From assembly GCF_003013395.1 (NCBI RefSeq), contig NZ_PXZM01000003.1, forward strand, positions 310,001 to 374,000: a DNA stretch of 64,000 nucleotides. The letters are read 5' to 3'. This document shows positions 61,883 to 64,000 of the stretch, in pieces. Origin of the DNA: Brevibacillus fortis (GTDB taxonomy: Bacteria > Bacillota > Bacilli > Brevibacillales > Brevibacillaceae). The translations under genes were made by a program, and so were the position numbers. How positions within the stretch are numbered: position 1 is the first letter of the stretch; each line of letters opens with the position of its first letter. The notes below the pieces were generated by a model, which searched no databases, had not been told where the DNA came from, and saw nothing but the letters and a program-made list of their open reading frames with translations.

Positions 61883-62463
61883 ATCCATTTGTCATCCACT
61901 CCGGAGTGGTAGCTCCACTCGATCGTGTAAACGTAGATACGGACGCGATTATCCCCAAGCAATTCTTGAAGCGTATTGAGCGCAGCGGTTTTGGTCAATT
62001 CCTGTTCTACGAATGGCGCTTTACTGTCGATGGTGCGCCAATCGATACGTTCCTTTTAAATACGCCTGCATACAAGGAATCTACTGTCCTTCTTGCCCGT
62101 AACAATTTTGGCTGTGGCTCCTCTCGTGAGCATGCACCATGGGCTCTCCTTGATTATGGCTTCCGCTGTGTGATTGCTCCATCCTTTGCGGACATTTTTT
62201 ACAACAACTGCTTCAAAAACGGCATCCTGCCGATCAAGTTGAGTGAAGAGCAAGTCGATGAGCTGTTCAATCGTGCTCAAAACAAGCCGAACTATCAGCT
62301 GACCATCGATCTGCAAGAACAAGTCGTTCGTGACAGTGAAGGTCTCTCCTACCCGTTCGAGGTTGACTCCTATCGTCGTTACTGCCTGCTGAATGGCCTC
62401 GACGATATTGGAATTACGTTACAGTATGAAGATAAGATCGCTGCATACGAAGCAAGTCGTTAA
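61879..62463 (+). CDS. leuD: 3-isopropylmalate dehydratase small subunit
   Basis: Small subunit of 194 residues: [67 protein letters not shown], the swivelling domain that completes the active site of LeuC. ATG at 61879 follows AAGGAGG inside the end of leuC and overlaps its stop (ATGA), so translation is coupled. A terminator follows. Confidence 0.94.
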   Translation: MNPFVIHSGVVAPLDRVNVDTDAIIPKQFLKRIERSGFGQFLFYEWRFTVDGAPIDTFLLNTPAYKESTVLLARNNFGCGSSREHAPWALLDYGFRCVIAPSFADIFYNNCFKNGILPIKLSEEQVDELFNRAQNKPNYQLTIDLQEQVVRDSEGLSYPFEVDSYRRYCLLNGLDDIGITLQYEDKIAAYEASR

Positions 62464-62489
62464 TTTTCAATCCATAGCGTAACGCATAG

Positions 62490-62530
62490 AAAAAGGCGAA
62501 GGCATCCACTATTGTGTGCCTTCGCTTTTT
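62490..62530. terminator. bidirectional terminator after leuD
   Basis: AAAAAGGCGAAGGCA pairs with TGCCTTCGCTTTTT, stem of about 14 bp. Confidence 0.9.
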
Positions 62531-62541
62531 CCATGGTTGTC

Positions 62542-63048
62542 CTATAGTAGAATATACATGTGACTTTCATCGAAGTATTGATCGCCGATTTTCAGTGCCC
62601 GTTTTTCCACTCCATATGGGAGAAAGCCCATTTTCTCATAGAGACGAATGGCAGCCGGATTGGTCGTGACGACAGCGAGCTGTACGGTATCGATATCTCC
62701 CCGCTTCTCCAGATACGCGAGCTCGGTCTGCATGAGCGCTTGTGCGACACCCGTCCCGCGATACGCTTCTCGCACGTACATGGAGACGATAGACGCTTTG
62801 TGTCTTGCTTTCAACCCTCTATGCCGGAAAAAACCGATGATACCAGCCAGCTGTCCTTCCACAAAAGCTCCAAAATAGCCGCTATCCCCCGACTCTCCTT
62901 GAGAAAGCCTTCTCAGCCACTCTTCCTTAGGCATTTGGATTTCCTCTTCATAAGTAGAGCCGAATGCATCTGGATCTGTTTGCAGCCCTTCCAGTCTAAT
63001 CTTGATAAGCTCATCTGCATCGTCTGGTCCCAAAAAACGAACTTCCAT
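62542..63048 (-). CDS. GNAT family N-acetyltransferase
   Basis: A 168-residue acetyltransferase: MEVRFLGPDDADELIKIRLEGL, IVSMYVREAYRGTGVAQALMQTELAYLEKRG (acetyl-CoA loop R-G-T-G-V-A) and NPAAIRLYEKMGFLPYG. ATG at 63048 has AGAGGTG about ten bases upstream; an ATG seven codons earlier is also possible. Substrate unknown. Confidence 0.87.
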   Translation of the reverse strand: MEVRFLGPDDADELIKIRLEGLQTDPDAFGSTYEEEIQMPKEEWLRRLSQGESGDSGYFGAFVEGQLAGIIGFFRHRGLKARHKASIVSMYVREAYRGTGVAQALMQTELAYLEKRGDIDTVQLAVVTTNPAAIRLYEKMGFLPYGVEKRALKIGDQYFDESHMYILL

Positions 63049-63164
63049 TCTAAGCTGCACCTCTCCCATTTTTCATTTCCACTTATTTTATCAAGAGTTG
63101 CTAGAATGTGAAGAACTATCTAAAAAAAACACCAGGAGTATTTCCCCGGCGCATGAACCTTTTC

Positions 63165-64000
63165 CTATGCAGTTCCAGTCTGGTTTGGGTTGCTTTGCCC
63201 AAACAGCTGCAACGCTTGCTCCCGCAGCTTGAACTTTTGTATTTTTCCAGAAGCCGTCATCGGATATTCGTCTACAAACTGTATGTAGCGAGGGATTTTG
63301 TAATGAGCAATCTTCCCTTCGCAATAGTCCCGCACGTCATCCTCCGACAACGTCTCGTGAGGCTTTACCCGAATGCACGCCAATACCTGCTCTCCGTATT
63401 TGGCATCAGGTACACCTACAATCTGGACGTCCAACACTTTTGGATGCGTATAGAGGAATTCTTCCACTTCGCGTGGATAAATATTTTCCCCTCCGCGAAT
63501 GATCATATCTTTGAGCCTGCCAGTAATCCGATAGTAGCCTTCATCATCTACGGTTGCCAAGTCTCCGGTATGTAGCCAGCCTTCGTGATCGATCGCTTTT
63601 ACTGTCTCCTCTGGCATGTTGTAATAGCCCTTCATGACCAAATAGCCTCGGGTGCACAGCTCGCCTTGTACATCTGGCGGCAAAATGTCACCTGTCACCG
63701 GATCGATGATTTTTGCTTCTACCTCTGCATGCAGACGGCCGACAGTGGATACTTTTCGCTCGAGGGAATCCTCTGGTACGGTCTGTGTGATGACAGGAGA
63801 AGCTTCAGTTTGTCCGTACGCAATCGTAATGTAACGGATTCCCATTTGATCGACGACCTTCTTCATGACCTCAATCGGGCATAAAGAACCGGCCATGATG
63901 CCTGTTCGCAGCGAGCTCAAGTCACGCTCGGTAAAAGTCGGATGATTCAGCTCTGCAATAAACATGGTGGGTACACCGTACAGTGCTGTGCAGCGCTCGG
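63165..64000 (-). CDS. acyl-CoA ligase (ANL superfamily), 5' end outside window
   Basis: The C-terminal part of a FadD/YngI-like acyl-CoA synthetase. The frame is open to the window end, giving about 278 residues, and the first codons read [20 protein letters not shown], a typical segment before the hinge. Motifs: [46 protein letters not shown] and the catalytic lysine in [15 protein letters not shown]. The phosphate-binding loop lies beyond the window. It should activate fatty acids, probably medium or long chain. Confidence 0.85.
   Translation of the reverse strand, partial: ERCTALYGVPTMFIAELNHPTFTERDLSSLRTGIMAGSLCPIEVMKKVVDQMGIRYITIAYGQTEASPVITQTVPEDSLERKVSTVGRLHAEVEAKIIDPVTGDILPPDVQGELCTRGYLVMKGYYNMPEETVKAIDHEGWLHTGDLATVDDEGYYRITGRLKDMIIRGGENIYPREVEEFLYTHPKVLDVQIVGVPDAKYGEQVLACIRVKPHETLSEDDVRDYCEGKIAHYKIPRYIQFVDEYPMTASGKIQKFKLREQALQLFGQSNPNQTGTA

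Noticed and set aside
1-64000. CRISPR arrays, insertion sequences, prophage or rRNA genes
   Set aside because: No regularly spaced direct repeats, transposase motifs, phage structural genes or rRNA sequence were noticed. The xerS and dut genes alone do not indicate a mobile element.

Overview
The window looks like chromosomal DNA of a spore-forming, low-to-mid GC Gram-positive bacterium, most probably Brevibacillus or a close Paenibacillaceae relative. This is an inference from the protein families (XerS recombinase, YheC/D-type coat protein, manganese catalase beside a DUF2642 protein, YcgT-type ferredoxin reductase, TrhO, PepF, ABC-F of the YbiT/YkpA type), from strong AGGAGG-type ribosome binding sites and from sigma-A promoters. 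No rRNA, CRISPR array, insertion sequence or prophage block was seen. The only RNA genes recognised are a tRNA-Asp/Thr/Leu cluster.

Layout. 1-3.7 kb: the edge of a (2Fe-2S) ferredoxin-domain gene divergent from xerS, then manganese catalase, a DUF2642 protein and a monofunctional peptidoglycan glycosyltransferase. 3.8-13.8 kb: a minus-strand fatty/organic-acid block consisting of a TetR regulator, acyl-CoA ligase, MaoC-type hydratase, KAS III-like enzyme and a complete LivKGFHM-type ABC importer, followed after a terminator by a second acyl-CoA ligase. 13.9-20.3 kb: cell-wall proteins (two NlpC/P60 proteins, VanW), an FAH-family hydrolase, a ferredoxin-NADP reductase with a Fur-like box, and three tRNAs. 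20.4-29.8 kb: PepF, then an operon for a complete ECF importer (A, A', T, S) with a P1-family peptidase and an M20 peptidase. It is preceded by a PAS/sigma-54 activator gene, and the gap holds a near-consensus -24/-12 promoter, a CodY-like box and TGCA repeats.

29.9-38.8 kb: two acetyltransferases with a nitrilase-family amidase (the two halves of B. subtilis YhcX as separate genes), then a PucR-controlled catabolic operon (DUF3311, sodium:solute symporter, YtcJ amidohydrolase, carbamoylase). 39-47.5 kb: ABC-F ATPase, a 38-residue ORF, the sulfate importer operon with a promoter and dyad operator, a FAD amine oxidase and dUTPase. 47.6-59.4 kb: TrhO, amidase, methyltransferase, a D-serine dehydratase/serine hydrolase pair, Nudix, GNAT and VOC proteins, YheC/D, RluA and a thioredoxin. 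59.4-64 kb: a LysR regulator divergent from leuCD, a GNAT and the 3' part of another acyl-CoA ligase.

The most interesting part is the 22.3-29.2 kb region. A vitamin-type ECF importer appears to be wired to sigma-54 and CodY nitrogen/amino-acid control and coupled to two hydrolases. This suggests inducible uptake and hydrolysis of an unidentified peptide-like or N-acylated compound.
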